Part shown: positions 46,012 to 54,134 of the stretch, in pieces
Layout of the letters: each line of letters starts with the position of its first letter
Position numbering within the stretch: position 1 is the stretch's first letter
Assembly (NCBI GenBank): GCA_036397255.1
Contig: DASWJH010000055.1
Coordinates: 1 to 57,493 of the forward strand
From: Nitrospiria bacterium
GTDB lineage: Bacteria > Nitrospirota > Nitrospiria > DASWJH01
DNA length: 57,493 bases
Reading direction: 5' to 3'
Made by a program: the position numbers and the translations under genes
The notes under the pieces: model-generated
Seen by the model: the letters and a program-made list of their open reading frames with translations, nothing else
The model's database searches: none
What the model was told of the DNA's origin: nothing

Positions 46012-46629
46012 TCAAAAGGAACGCCTCCCCTCTAAGGCTTTAATAAGGGTAACTTCATCCGCATAATCCAGGTCCATACCCACTGGAATTCCATAGGCAA
46101 TCCTCGAGACCTGGATCCCTGCGTCTTTTATAAATTTGGAAAGATAAATGGCAGTGGCCTCCCCTTCAATGTTCGGATTGGTGGCAATGATCACCTCTTT
46201 CACTTCTCCATTTCCAAAACGTTTAATCAAATCATCCACCTGAAACTGGTCCGGACCAACCCCATCCAGAGGGGATAAAATACCCTGGAGAACATGGTAC
46301 AGCCCTTTGTAATCCCCCGTTTTTTCTATAGTATATAAGACATTGAGGTCTTGAATTACCAAAATCTTTGTCCGGTCACGCCTGGGGTCGTTGCAAATCC
46401 CGCAAACCTCATTTTCTGAAATATTATGGCAATCCCGACATAGAGAAACTTTTTCCTTGATATCCAAAATGGCTTGAACGATACCTTGGACATCCTGTTG
46501 GGTCATTCTCATGAAATAAAAGGCTAACCGTTGGGCCGACTTTTGTCCAATCCCTGGTAACCGTTTTAATACTTCCACCAGTTGGGATAAAGCTCCCGGT
46601 TGCCCTGATAATCTTCCAAAAGATTTCAC
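46012..46629 (-). CDS. recR: recombination mediator RecR
   Basis: 205 residues. Helix-hairpin-helix start 'LKRLPGIGQKSAQRLAFYFM', a four-cysteine zinc finger CRDCHNISENEVCGIC, and a Toprim domain with 'ATNPNIEGEATAIYLSK' and 'RIAYGIPVGMDLDYADEVTL'. It assists RecA loading in gap repair. Normal length. Follows ybaB and dnaX, the usual trio. Confidence 0.96.
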   Translation of the reverse strand: MKSFGRLSGQPGALSQLVEVLKRLPGIGQKSAQRLAFYFMRMTQQDVQGIVQAILDIKEKVSLCRDCHNISENEVCGICNDPRRDRTKILVIQDLNVLYTIEKTGDYKGLYHVLQGILSPLDGVGPDQFQVDDLIKRFGNGEVKEVIIATNPNIEGEATAIYLSKFIKDAGIQVSRIAYGIPVGMDLDYADEVTLIKALEGRRSF

Positions 46630-46756
46630 GATTTCTCCAAAAAAAAACTTTCCTCTCTCCAGGTTTTCCTCGATGGCTCCCCACCCCCTGAATAAAGATA
46701 TTAGAGAAAGTCTGCGGAACTTTCATTTTTCCCGTAGCTCCCCCATGAAGAAAACC

Positions 46757-47074
46757 TTAAAACAGACCGGGTATTTTTAAACCCCCAGTTAGCCCCTTGA
46801 CCTCCTCGGCCATCATTTCTTGGGCTTTTTTTTGTGCCTCATTGACCGCCGCCACAATTAAATCTTGAAGCATCTCCACATCTTTGGGATCAACCACCTC
46901 CGGATCAATCTTAATGGAGAGAATCTCCTGCTTTCCATTGGCAACCACCGTTACCATTCCCCCCCCAGAGGAGGCTTCCACTTGTTTCTTGGCCACCTCC
47001 TCTTGAACCTTCATCATTTTTTCTTGCATGGCTTGCGCCTGCTTCATGATGTCTCCAAACATTTTATTTGCCAT
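46757..47074 (-). CDS. ybaB: YbaB/EbfC nucleoid-associated protein
   Basis: 105 residues. The N-terminal coiled segment 'DIMKQAQAMQEKMMKVQEEVA' and then 'VTVVANGKQEILSIKIDPEVVDPKDVEMLQDLIVAAVNEA' are diagnostic for the EbfC/YbaB fold. Binds DNA as a dimer. Between dnaX and recR, 8 bp after the dnaX stop. Confidence 0.95.
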   Translation of the reverse strand: MANKMFGDIMKQAQAMQEKMMKVQEEVAKKQVEASSGGGMVTVVANGKQEILSIKIDPEVVDPKDVEMLQDLIVAAVNEAQKKAQEMMAEEVKGLTGGLKIPGLF

Positions 47075-47082
47075 GATTGCTC

Positions 47083-48738
47083 CTATTCTTCCTTGGCCTC
47101 GATTATTTTTCCTCCAAACATTGCCAATGTTTCTTTAATTAACGGGGTCTGTATGGGATCGTTCATTTCCTCCCCACCCCCCCGTTCACTTTTTTCCATA
47201 TAAGGTAGCGGTTCGGTCTTTGATCCAGGATCCAAAACCGTCCATTTGATGGGCAAAGGCCTCTGCATTACCTGCTCCAATGTCCTTTCTAAAACCTTCA
47301 TATGCTCCTCCTTTTGAACCAATTTCATCAAAAAAGAGGAATTTTCAGGAAAGCCAATGGTAACCTTATCCGGACCGGAATCAACGACTCTTCCCTGTTC
47401 CAAATAAGATCCTAAATTGGGTTTTTCTTCTTTAATCCGCTTGAGAATTAGATTCCATTTCTCCAAAAACAATTCAGGAGGGACAGCCTCATCTGATGAA
47501 GCAGGTTTAGGCGACACCCTCTGGACTTTTTCAGAGGAACGATCCCCACCTTTGAATTCTTCCCCAACAAGATTATTATTTAAATCGGTCAAACGTTTTT
47601 CCATGGCATGAAGCCGTTGGATCAGATCCTCCAGGGAGGTGGTCCTCACCATTCGCGTTGCCTTGACCAAGGCCAACTCCAGGGAAAACCGGGGTGAAAG
47701 AGACAGTTTGATTTCTACTTGAGTTTTAACAAAATGCCCAGTCCACCGTTGAAGCTCATCCAGGGAAAGGGAAGCCACAATTTGTTTTAAATGCTCCACT
47801 TCTTCACGGGGTAAATCCACTAAAGAAAAGGGATCGGTCGAGACCTTGATCATTAAAAGATTTCGGATATATTCAACTAAATCACCTAAAAACTTTCGCA
47901 AATCTGTTCCATGGGCTACCAGGTCATTAACCAGTGCCATAACATCCGACGTGTCCTGGTGATGTAGCGCATGAATGGTCCTTTCCAGTATCTGTTGGTT
48001 CACAATGCCCAGTAAAGTTCTTAAGTTTTCCAAATCCACTTTCTGACCACAAAAGGCCACCGATTGATCCAAAATACTCAATGCATCCCTCATACTCCCT
48101 TCAGCGGCACGTGCAATCAGCCTATACCCCCCCTCTTCCATCTCAATTTTTTCCTCAACTGCAATCCCTTGTAGGTGTCGAATCATTTCCTCAAAAGGAA
48201 TTCGTTTAAACGTAAAATGCTGACAGCGGGAAAGAATCGTGGGTGGAATCTTATGTAATTCCGTCGTAGCAAACAAAAAAATCACCCGGTCGGGGGGTTC
48301 TTCCAAGGTTTTTAAGAGTGCATTAAAAGCAGAGGTTGATAACATATGGACTTCATCAATGATATAGACTTTATATCTTCCTCTGACAGGAATGTACTTG
48401 ACCGCTTCTCGAAGCTCCCGGATATCATCCACACCGGTATTGGATGCTCCGTCAATCTCGATGACATCGATGGCCATCCCATCCCAGATTTCCCGACAGG
48501 TCACACAATCATTGCAAGGGTTGATGGTGGGTCCTTTCTCACAATTCAACGCCTTGGCAAAAATTCTGGCCACGGTTGTTTTACCAACCCCTCTTTCACC
48601 TGAGAAAAGATAGGCATGGGCCACCCTCCCACTTTGAACGGCATTTTGAAGGGTTTGGGTAATATGGCCTTGGCCAATCACCTCTTCAAATAATTTTGGC
48701 CGCCACTTCCGAGCAGAAACTTGATAGCTCTTATCCAT
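47083..48738 (-). CDS. dnaX: DNA polymerase III subunit gamma/tau
   Basis: 551 residues from ATG 48738 (AGGAGAAAGG just upstream). The frame runs on to 48801, through the SRP RNA flank, but that extension is not credible. Walker A GERGVGKTT, the four-cysteine zinc module CEKGPTINPCNDCVTC, and 'DEVHMLSTSAFNALLKTLEEPP' are all present. The C-terminal part (from about 360) is the tau-like domain. The clamp loader ATPase. No A-AAA-AAG style slippage site was found. Confidence 0.95.
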   Translation of the reverse strand: MDKSYQVSARKWRPKLFEEVIGQGHITQTLQNAVQSGRVAHAYLFSGERGVGKTTVARIFAKALNCEKGPTINPCNDCVTCREIWDGMAIDVIEIDGASNTGVDDIRELREAVKYIPVRGRYKVYIIDEVHMLSTSAFNALLKTLEEPPDRVIFLFATTELHKIPPTILSRCQHFTFKRIPFEEMIRHLQGIAVEEKIEMEEGGYRLIARAAEGSMRDALSILDQSVAFCGQKVDLENLRTLLGIVNQQILERTIHALHHQDTSDVMALVNDLVAHGTDLRKFLGDLVEYIRNLLMIKVSTDPFSLVDLPREEVEHLKQIVASLSLDELQRWTGHFVKTQVEIKLSLSPRFSLELALVKATRMVRTTSLEDLIQRLHAMEKRLTDLNNNLVGEEFKGGDRSSEKVQRVSPKPASSDEAVPPELFLEKWNLILKRIKEEKPNLGSYLEQGRVVDSGPDKVTIGFPENSSFLMKLVQKEEHMKVLERTLEQVMQRPLPIKWTVLDPGSKTEPLPYMEKSERGGGEEMNDPIQTPLIKETLAMFGGKIIEAKEE

Positions 48739-48767
48739 CCTTTCTCCTGTTTCCGGTTGAGTGCAGA

Positions 48768-48882
48768 TAATGGGGAGACCAGGCAAACCTGCGGCACCCA
48801 AGGGGACCTACTTACCGCTGCTTCCTTCCGGACCTGACGGGGTTCATAAGGCCTTGCTGCACAGGGCCCGGCCTCCCCATTA
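48768..48882 (-). ncRNA. ffs: signal recognition particle RNA (4.5S-type)
   Basis: The minus strand contains the conserved apical domain GTCAGGTCCGGAAGGAAGCAGC (split here; located about 48816-48839) that binds Ffh. The ends pair: GATAATGGGGAG-type bases at 48766-48777 mirror 48873-48884. The pairing extends outward to 48761 and 48889 for a 17-bp perfect stem. Length of the core is about 100-115 nt. It lies just upstream of dnaX, a common location. Confidence 0.93.
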
Positions 48883-49131
48883 TCTGCACTTTGTTAAAGA
48901 AATCCTCCACTTCCCATCTGGAAGGGTTTTAGAAGAAATGGGTCCTCTTCTTTATGTTGCCCTGAATTTGAAGCTGATCCAACCCTTCAATAGGGCAAGA
49001 AAATAAACAAAAGGCATTGTATGGTAAATTTCTGCTTTAATGCAAACAAAAAGGACAAAACCTTCCTTGAATCCAGGGAATAAACTTGTTAGCATGAAAA
49101 TAGAGACTCTTTGAAAGGAAAAATCAAATTA

Positions 49132-49986
49132 ATGTCTAACCTCTCCCATAAAGAAATAGAAGCCCTGATTATGCTCCTCACCGATTCTGATCCACATACC
49201 GTAACCTTGGTAAAACAAAAACTCAAGGAAATTGGAGAAGACTCTCTAGTCAATCTTAAACGGGCATTAAAAACTAAACCCAACCCTGTTCAAAAAAAAT
49301 TAGGCCCCATTCTAGCTGAAATGGATCAGATGGAGTTTGAAGAACAATTCAGCGCTTACTTATCTGAATCTTCTGAAATAAACCTCGAGGATGGAGCTTT
49401 TCTCTTGGCCAAAAGCCAATACCCCAAAATGGAAATCAGCTTTTATCGATCCACTTTAAATCAAATGGCAGAAGATTTGAAAAAATCTTTGGGAGACACT
49501 CAACAACCCCTTGAAATTATTCATCGATTCAATATTTTTTTATTTGAAAAAGAGCGGTTTCATGGAAACGCCTTGAGCTACCATGATCCGGAAAACAGTT
49601 ATTTGAATCGTGTCATAGATCGAAGAAAAGGAATCCCCATTAGTCTTTCTGCCATTTATTTATTCCTGGGCCGGCGCTTAAATCTCCCCATTTTTGGAAT
49701 TGGCATGCCGATTCATTTTATCCTCGGCTATGAAAAGGAGACCCAAAAGTTCTTAATCGATCCCTATCATAAGGGAGCCCTATTAAAGGTTCAAGACTGT
49801 GTCCAATTCCTGCAAAATTCAGGAATACCATTTCATTCATCTTTTTTGGAGAAGGTTTCCGATCAGACAATTTTGGCCCGAATGCTCCGAAACCTTCAGG
49901 TGATTTATTCCAAAACACAACGACAACCTGAATTAAATAAAATTAACCATTGGATTGAAACACTTCTTCAAAAAGGTCCCTTATGA
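49132..49986 (+). CDS. SirB1-like transglutaminase-fold protein
   Basis: 284 residues from ATG 49132 with AAAGGAA upstream; TTG 49111 is also in frame. The middle portion 'RRKGIPISLSAIYLFLGRRLNLPIFGIGMPIHFILGY' is the SirB1 transglutaminase-core signature. The family includes the E. coli SirB1 protein; its activity is unproven. Translation is coupled to the next gene by ATGA at 49983-49986. Confidence 0.82.
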   Translation: MSNLSHKEIEALIMLLTDSDPHTVTLVKQKLKEIGEDSLVNLKRALKTKPNPVQKKLGPILAEMDQMEFEEQFSAYLSESSEINLEDGAFLLAKSQYPKMEISFYRSTLNQMAEDLKKSLGDTQQPLEIIHRFNIFLFEKERFHGNALSYHDPENSYLNRVIDRRKGIPISLSAIYLFLGRRLNLPIFGIGMPIHFILGYEKETQKFLIDPYHKGALLKVQDCVQFLQNSGIPFHSSFLEKVSDQTILARMLRNLQVIYSKTQRQPELNKINHWIETLLQKGPL

Positions 49987-50972
49987 AATTTATTTATTAT
50001 TCCCCTGAAATTCTCAGTGAAACGAAAATCTCCGTAGATGGAATTGTTCCCAATAGCTTTCATTTAAGCCACTGGAAAGGCAATCAAACCCCTGAGGTTT
50101 TCACCGCAGACACCTCCACGGAAATTGCTATTAAATTTATCACCCATCCTCACTCAGAAAAATATATTCAAAAGTGCGATATTCTATCCAACAACCATTT
50201 TGATACGGATGGTCTTTTGGCCCTTTGGGTGCTTCTTTCCCCGTCCCAGGCTTTACCCCATAAAGAATTTCTGATCGCTGCAGCTGAGGTAGGGGATTTT
50301 TCTCAATTCACCCAGCCGAAGGCGGTTCAATTCAACCTCCTGGTCACCGCCTTCCGGGAATCCCCGGAATCTCCCTTTGCAGAAACCATGAGGGAATGGA
50401 GAGATGAAAAGAAGGATCAATTCTGCTACGAAAAATTACTAGAACAGCTCCCTTTGCTTCTCTCCAATCTCAGTGCATACGAGAAATTTTGGCTTTCTGA
50501 ATATATAAAAATTGAAAACTCTTTTGAACAATTTGAAAAGGGGGAGGTTCTTCGAAAAGAATTTCCAAAAGAAAGTTTAACCGTTTTGGTCTGTGGAAAA
50601 AGGCCATCCAAATATGCCATTGATCACCACTGTCAGGGAAATTTATTTTTAATCGTCCAGATTCATTCAGAAGGGTTTTGTTACGACTTAGAGTATCGCT
50701 ATTACAGTTGGGCCGAAACCATCACCCGGCCAAAAATCCCTCAAGTTCCCATGGAACAACTGGCCAGCCGTCTCAACGTTTATGATGGAAGGGGCCTCGG
50801 CCGCTGGATGTCTCAAGGTTTTCAAGGTGGGTCTCTGACCACGGCATTAAAATATACCAATCCCGAAGGGGATTCCCTTCCAAGCCGGTTTCCCTATGAA
50901 AATGTAGCCCAAATGGTCAGAGACTACATCAGACAAGCATCCGCCGGTCAACGATCACACCCCTGCCAATGA
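49983..50972 (+). CDS. conserved protein of unknown function (DUF6687-like)
   Basis: 329 residues with no signal peptide. 'NNHFDTDGLLALWVLLSP' resembles a DHH-like metal motif, and 'YAIDHHCQ' and 'YDLEYRYYSWAETITRP' look like conserved cores. Its overall pattern recalls DUF6687. The 4-base ATGA overlap with the SirB1-like gene suggests joint function. No biochemical role can be given. Confidence 0.7.
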   Translation: MKFIYYSPEILSETKISVDGIVPNSFHLSHWKGNQTPEVFTADTSTEIAIKFITHPHSEKYIQKCDILSNNHFDTDGLLALWVLLSPSQALPHKEFLIAAAEVGDFSQFTQPKAVQFNLLVTAFRESPESPFAETMREWRDEKKDQFCYEKLLEQLPLLLSNLSAYEKFWLSEYIKIENSFEQFEKGEVLRKEFPKESLTVLVCGKRPSKYAIDHHCQGNLFLIVQIHSEGFCYDLEYRYYSWAETITRPKIPQVPMEQLASRLNVYDGRGLGRWMSQGFQGGSLTTALKYTNPEGDSLPSRFPYENVAQMVRDYIRQASAGQRSHPCQ

Positions 50973-51145
50973 GATTGAACCCCTTTTTTTCGGTTCACCT
51001 AATAAAAGAAAAAGGTGTAATTCAAAAACAATATTCCGGTCCGTTTGGAGGTGTCTATTAAAAACAAATTGGGAGGACTTTACGGTATTAATCGAAGGGA
51101 AAAACCATTCTTAGAAATTCCGAGGGGATAAGAAGGGGGAATTTC

Positions 51146-51691
51146 TCACGAAGTATCGGGATCAGAGTCGTTATCGAGTTCAAGGTTCCAATACAGATAA
51201 TCACGCCAACTTTCCGGGGCATTTTTTATCCCAATGGTAATGGTCAGGGAAGGCTGCCAGTTGGGTTTTTCAGGTTTTTTAATGAGTTTCATTCTCGCCT
51301 CTACCGGCGTCCGCCCGCTTTTTTTATTATTGCATCTAATGCAGGCAGTCACAATATTTTCCCATGTTTTTTTCCCTCCTCGCGCAATGGGAACAACATG
51401 ATCAAAAGTCAGATCTTCTGTTCGAAATCGTTTTTTGCAATACTGGCAAGAATAACGGTCTCTTAAAAAGATATTGGCTCGTGAAAATTTCACCGCACGG
51501 TGCCAGTTTTTTACCTTGACCACTCTTAATAGGCGTAAAACAGAAGGTAATTTAATGGTAATGGAAACACCCCGAATCTCCTGATCATATACTTCTAAAA
51601 CTTCAACTTTCCCCTGCCAAAGGAGCGTTATCGCACGCTTCCAATTTAAAACCCGGAGAGGCTCATAAGTGGCATTTAATAAAAGGGTCAT
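51146..51691 (-). CDS. HNH endonuclease-family protein
   Basis: 181 residues. The C-terminal half has an HNH domain: CQYCKKRF (first CxxC), the H-x-x-P segment 'DHVVPIARGG', the Asn in 'TWENIVTACIRCN', and the second CxxC (CIRC). An N-terminal 80-residue segment ('LLNATYEPLRVLNWKRAI...') is shared by a widespread group of standalone HNH proteins of unclear biological role. No phage or intron marks nearby. Confidence 0.9.
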   Translation of the reverse strand: MTLLLNATYEPLRVLNWKRAITLLWQGKVEVLEVYDQEIRGVSITIKLPSVLRLLRVVKVKNWHRAVKFSRANIFLRDRYSCQYCKKRFRTEDLTFDHVVPIARGGKKTWENIVTACIRCNNKKSGRTPVEARMKLIKKPEKPNWQPSLTITIGIKNAPESWRDYLYWNLELDNDSDPDTS

Positions 51692-51812
51692 TCTCAGGAA
51701 TCCTTATCAGGAGCATTGAAGGTATTTTCCCAATAATTAAAATTATAGAATATTTTTGAAAAAAATCCAGTTTACTCTTTTTTCCACAATTCGGTTTAAT
51801 AGAATTACCAAA

Positions 51813-52628
51813 CTATCCCACAATATCCTCTCCCCCATCCACCCCAATGACATTGCCGGTCACCCAATGAGCGGTTGGACTGGCTAACATGACCATGGCC
51901 TGGGCTACGTCCAAGGGAGTCGTGAGGCGTCCGGAAGGGTTTCTCTGCTGAGCCTCTTTGATCATCCGCTCATGTCCGGGAATTTTTCGAAGTGCAGGGG
52001 TATCGGTAACCCCTGCCCGAATGGCATTTGCGGTGATACCAAAAGGAGCCAACTCAAGGGCCAACTGACGGATATGAGATTCTAGAGCCGCCTTTGCGCC
52101 AGAAACAGCACCATAAGTAGGCCAAACCCGGGATCCACCGGAACTGGTAAGTGCAAAAATCCGGCTTCCTTTTCCCATCAATTGGGAAGACATCAGATCT
52201 TGGACCCAGTAAACCAAACTATGGGCCATCACATCCAATGTCATTCCCATTTGGGAATCCGTAATCGCTTCCCCAGCCTTGGGGGCAATATACGGTTTGA
52301 GGGTACCAAAGGCGAGCGAATGCAAAAAAACTCTTAAAAGAGGTTGGGGGGGCGATTCCTTAAATTTTTTTTCCAAAGTTTCAATTACCTCATGACGTTT
52401 GCTGGAATCTGCAGCATTCACATTGAAAAATAAAGCCTCCCTTCCCTCAGCTTGGATGCTCTGCACAATCCGCTCCACATTGGGAAGGGTTGAACGGCGA
52501 TCCAGATGAACGCCAGCAATATTGAACCCAACCCGGGCCAACTCTAGGGCCGCAGCTTCTCCAAAACCGCTGGACGCCCCAAGGATTAGGGCCCAATCAC
52601 CGCTAAACTGTTGCTGGATATTTTCCAC
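51813..52628 (-). CDS. enoyl-ACP-reductase-like SDR (FabL/FabI type)
   Basis: 271 residues. NAD(P) site GASSGFGEA, and the catalytic Tyr and Lys are in YGAVSGAK with six residues between, the spacing of FabI and FabL rather than ordinary SDRs. The 'GITANAIRAGVTDTPA' loop also fits. Likely an enoyl-ACP reductase in fatty acid synthesis, but FabL versus other SDR function is not certain. 29 bp downstream of ygfZ in the same direction. Confidence 0.75.
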   Translation of the reverse strand: MENIQQQFSGDWALILGASSGFGEAAALELARVGFNIAGVHLDRRSTLPNVERIVQSIQAEGREALFFNVNAADSSKRHEVIETLEKKFKESPPQPLLRVFLHSLAFGTLKPYIAPKAGEAITDSQMGMTLDVMAHSLVYWVQDLMSSQLMGKGSRIFALTSSGGSRVWPTYGAVSGAKAALESHIRQLALELAPFGITANAIRAGVTDTPALRKIPGHERMIKEAQQRNPSGRLTTPLDVAQAMVMLASPTAHWVTGNVIGVDGGEDIVG

Positions 52629-52657
52629 GCCAAATCTCCTTTTTTATAATTATTATG

Positions 52658-53755
52658 TTAACCCGTTTTTTCTTTCAAACCCACCAAGGGAAGCGAGCAT
52701 ACCTTTCCTTCGGTTTCACCGGATTTCATTTTGATCTTCAGGGGTGTTCCCGGGGCCGTAAAATCCCTGCGGATAAATCCCATTCCCACCACTTTTTGTA
52801 AAAAAGGTGAGAATGCAGAACTGGTTACCCAACCGGTTTCCTTTCCTTCACATAGTATAGGGTCTCCTTTTTTCGGAGGTTCCTTCCCCCCCGCTTCAAA
52901 CCCAATTCGAAGCCGATTCGCGTGCCCACGAAACTTCATCCGGGTTATGGTTTCCTGTCCCAGAAAACACCCTTTATCATAACTCACTGCATTCTCCACC
53001 TCCGCCTCTAATGGAAATACGCTTTCGTCCAATTCATATCCATACCGTGGGACCCCCCCTTCGATCCGAAGGACCTCATAGGCTTTCCAGCCAAAAGGGG
53101 CGATACCCAAGTCGCCTCCTTTTGACCTTAATTCTTCCCATAAAGAAATTGCCTGCTCTTGGGGTATCAGAATATCAAAACCGAGGGTTCCCAACTCCTG
53201 TTGATGAATTAGCCAAACGTTGTGACCGTTCCAGGTATGAACCTCAACCGACAAAGGGTCCTTTTGGGTAATTTCTTTTCCCAGCACCCCTTTTAAAAGC
53301 ACAGGGGCCGATGGACCGTAGACGGAAAAAAGACCCCATTGGCCGCTGACGTCTTGCAAATTGACATCCGATGCAATCACAAACTTATCCAGATGGGTTT
53401 GAACTTTTTCGCTTAACTCCGGTTGAAGCACTAGGAGAAAGGCTTCCTCCAAACCCAGAACCAGAAAATCGGCAACGATCTTTCCCTTGACCGTCACCAC
53501 CAGGCTATAGATTCCCTTTTCGGGAGTGACCTGTTTAACATCGTTTGTCACCATCCCTTGAAGAAAAGAGAGCCGGTCACTTCCGGCAATCAAGAGTTTC
53601 CCCATAAAAGACCGGTCAATGATCCCTCCGGTTTTTCGGACCTGGACTGGCTCTTTTTCAAGGGAACCATAGTGGAGTGGCAATTCCCAATCCCCGAAAG
53701 GGCCAAATTCCGCTCCGTACGCTTTATGGTTCTCATGGAGAAATAACCGTTTCAT
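52658..53755 (-). CDS. ygfZ: folate-binding Fe-S repair protein YgfZ/GcvT-like
   Basis: 365 residues. The YgfZ signature KGCFLGQE (K-G-C-x-x-G-Q-E) is present with its Cys. The N-terminal half resembles GcvT ('GGIIDRSFMGKLLIAGSDRLSFLQGMVTNDV'). YgfZ uses tetrahydrofolate to help maintain [4Fe-4S] enzymes. The lack of glycine-cleavage neighbours supports YgfZ rather than gcvT. Followed by the FabL-like gene. Confidence 0.87.
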   Translation of the reverse strand: MKRLFLHENHKAYGAEFGPFGDWELPLHYGSLEKEPVQVRKTGGIIDRSFMGKLLIAGSDRLSFLQGMVTNDVKQVTPEKGIYSLVVTVKGKIVADFLVLGLEEAFLLVLQPELSEKVQTHLDKFVIASDVNLQDVSGQWGLFSVYGPSAPVLLKGVLGKEITQKDPLSVEVHTWNGHNVWLIHQQELGTLGFDILIPQEQAISLWEELRSKGGDLGIAPFGWKAYEVLRIEGGVPRYGYELDESVFPLEAEVENAVSYDKGCFLGQETITRMKFRGHANRLRIGFEAGGKEPPKKGDPILCEGKETGWVTSSAFSPFLQKVVGMGFIRRDFTAPGTPLKIKMKSGETEGKVCSLPLVGLKEKTG

Positions 53756-53799
53756 TAAAACCCGAACCTTTTCCTTTTGTATTAAGAGGTTAAATAGAG

Positions 53800-53829
53800 A
53801 TTATAGTATAATGAAAATAAGCTCATCAA
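53800..53829 (-). promoter_or_regulatory. possible sigma70 promoter of ygfZ
   Basis: Minus strand TTGATG (53824-53829) and TATAAT (53800-53805), 18-bp spacer. The start would be near 53793, some 38 bases before the ygfZ ATG. The remainder of 53756-54134 shows no gene. Confidence 0.5.
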
Positions 53830-54134
53830 GAGAAATCTCCCCATTTTAAATTCCTTAGAATCCCAATCCAAAGACCCAACCCAACCGTCGATCAGGGGAA
53901 TCCCCCTGCTGTTTTCCATGGAAACAATACATTTTATTCAAAAAATTTATTGTTTGGTGGGTTAAATAGAATAGTAACCTATTCAATCTTCTTTTTAATC
54001 GGGAGGGGAAAATAACCCTTAGGAAAACAGGTGAAAATATTTTTTAAAAAACCACTTCTATTAATAGGAGAAAATGGGATTCAACAAAACGAAATCTATG
54101 AAAAGGGTAAAAAAGTAGATTAAGAGGTGGGGGG

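Noticed and set aside
48739-48801. N-terminal extension of dnaX to 48801
   Set aside because: It runs into the SRP RNA stem, lacks a ribosome site, and the ATG at 48738 has AGGAGA and the family N-terminus.
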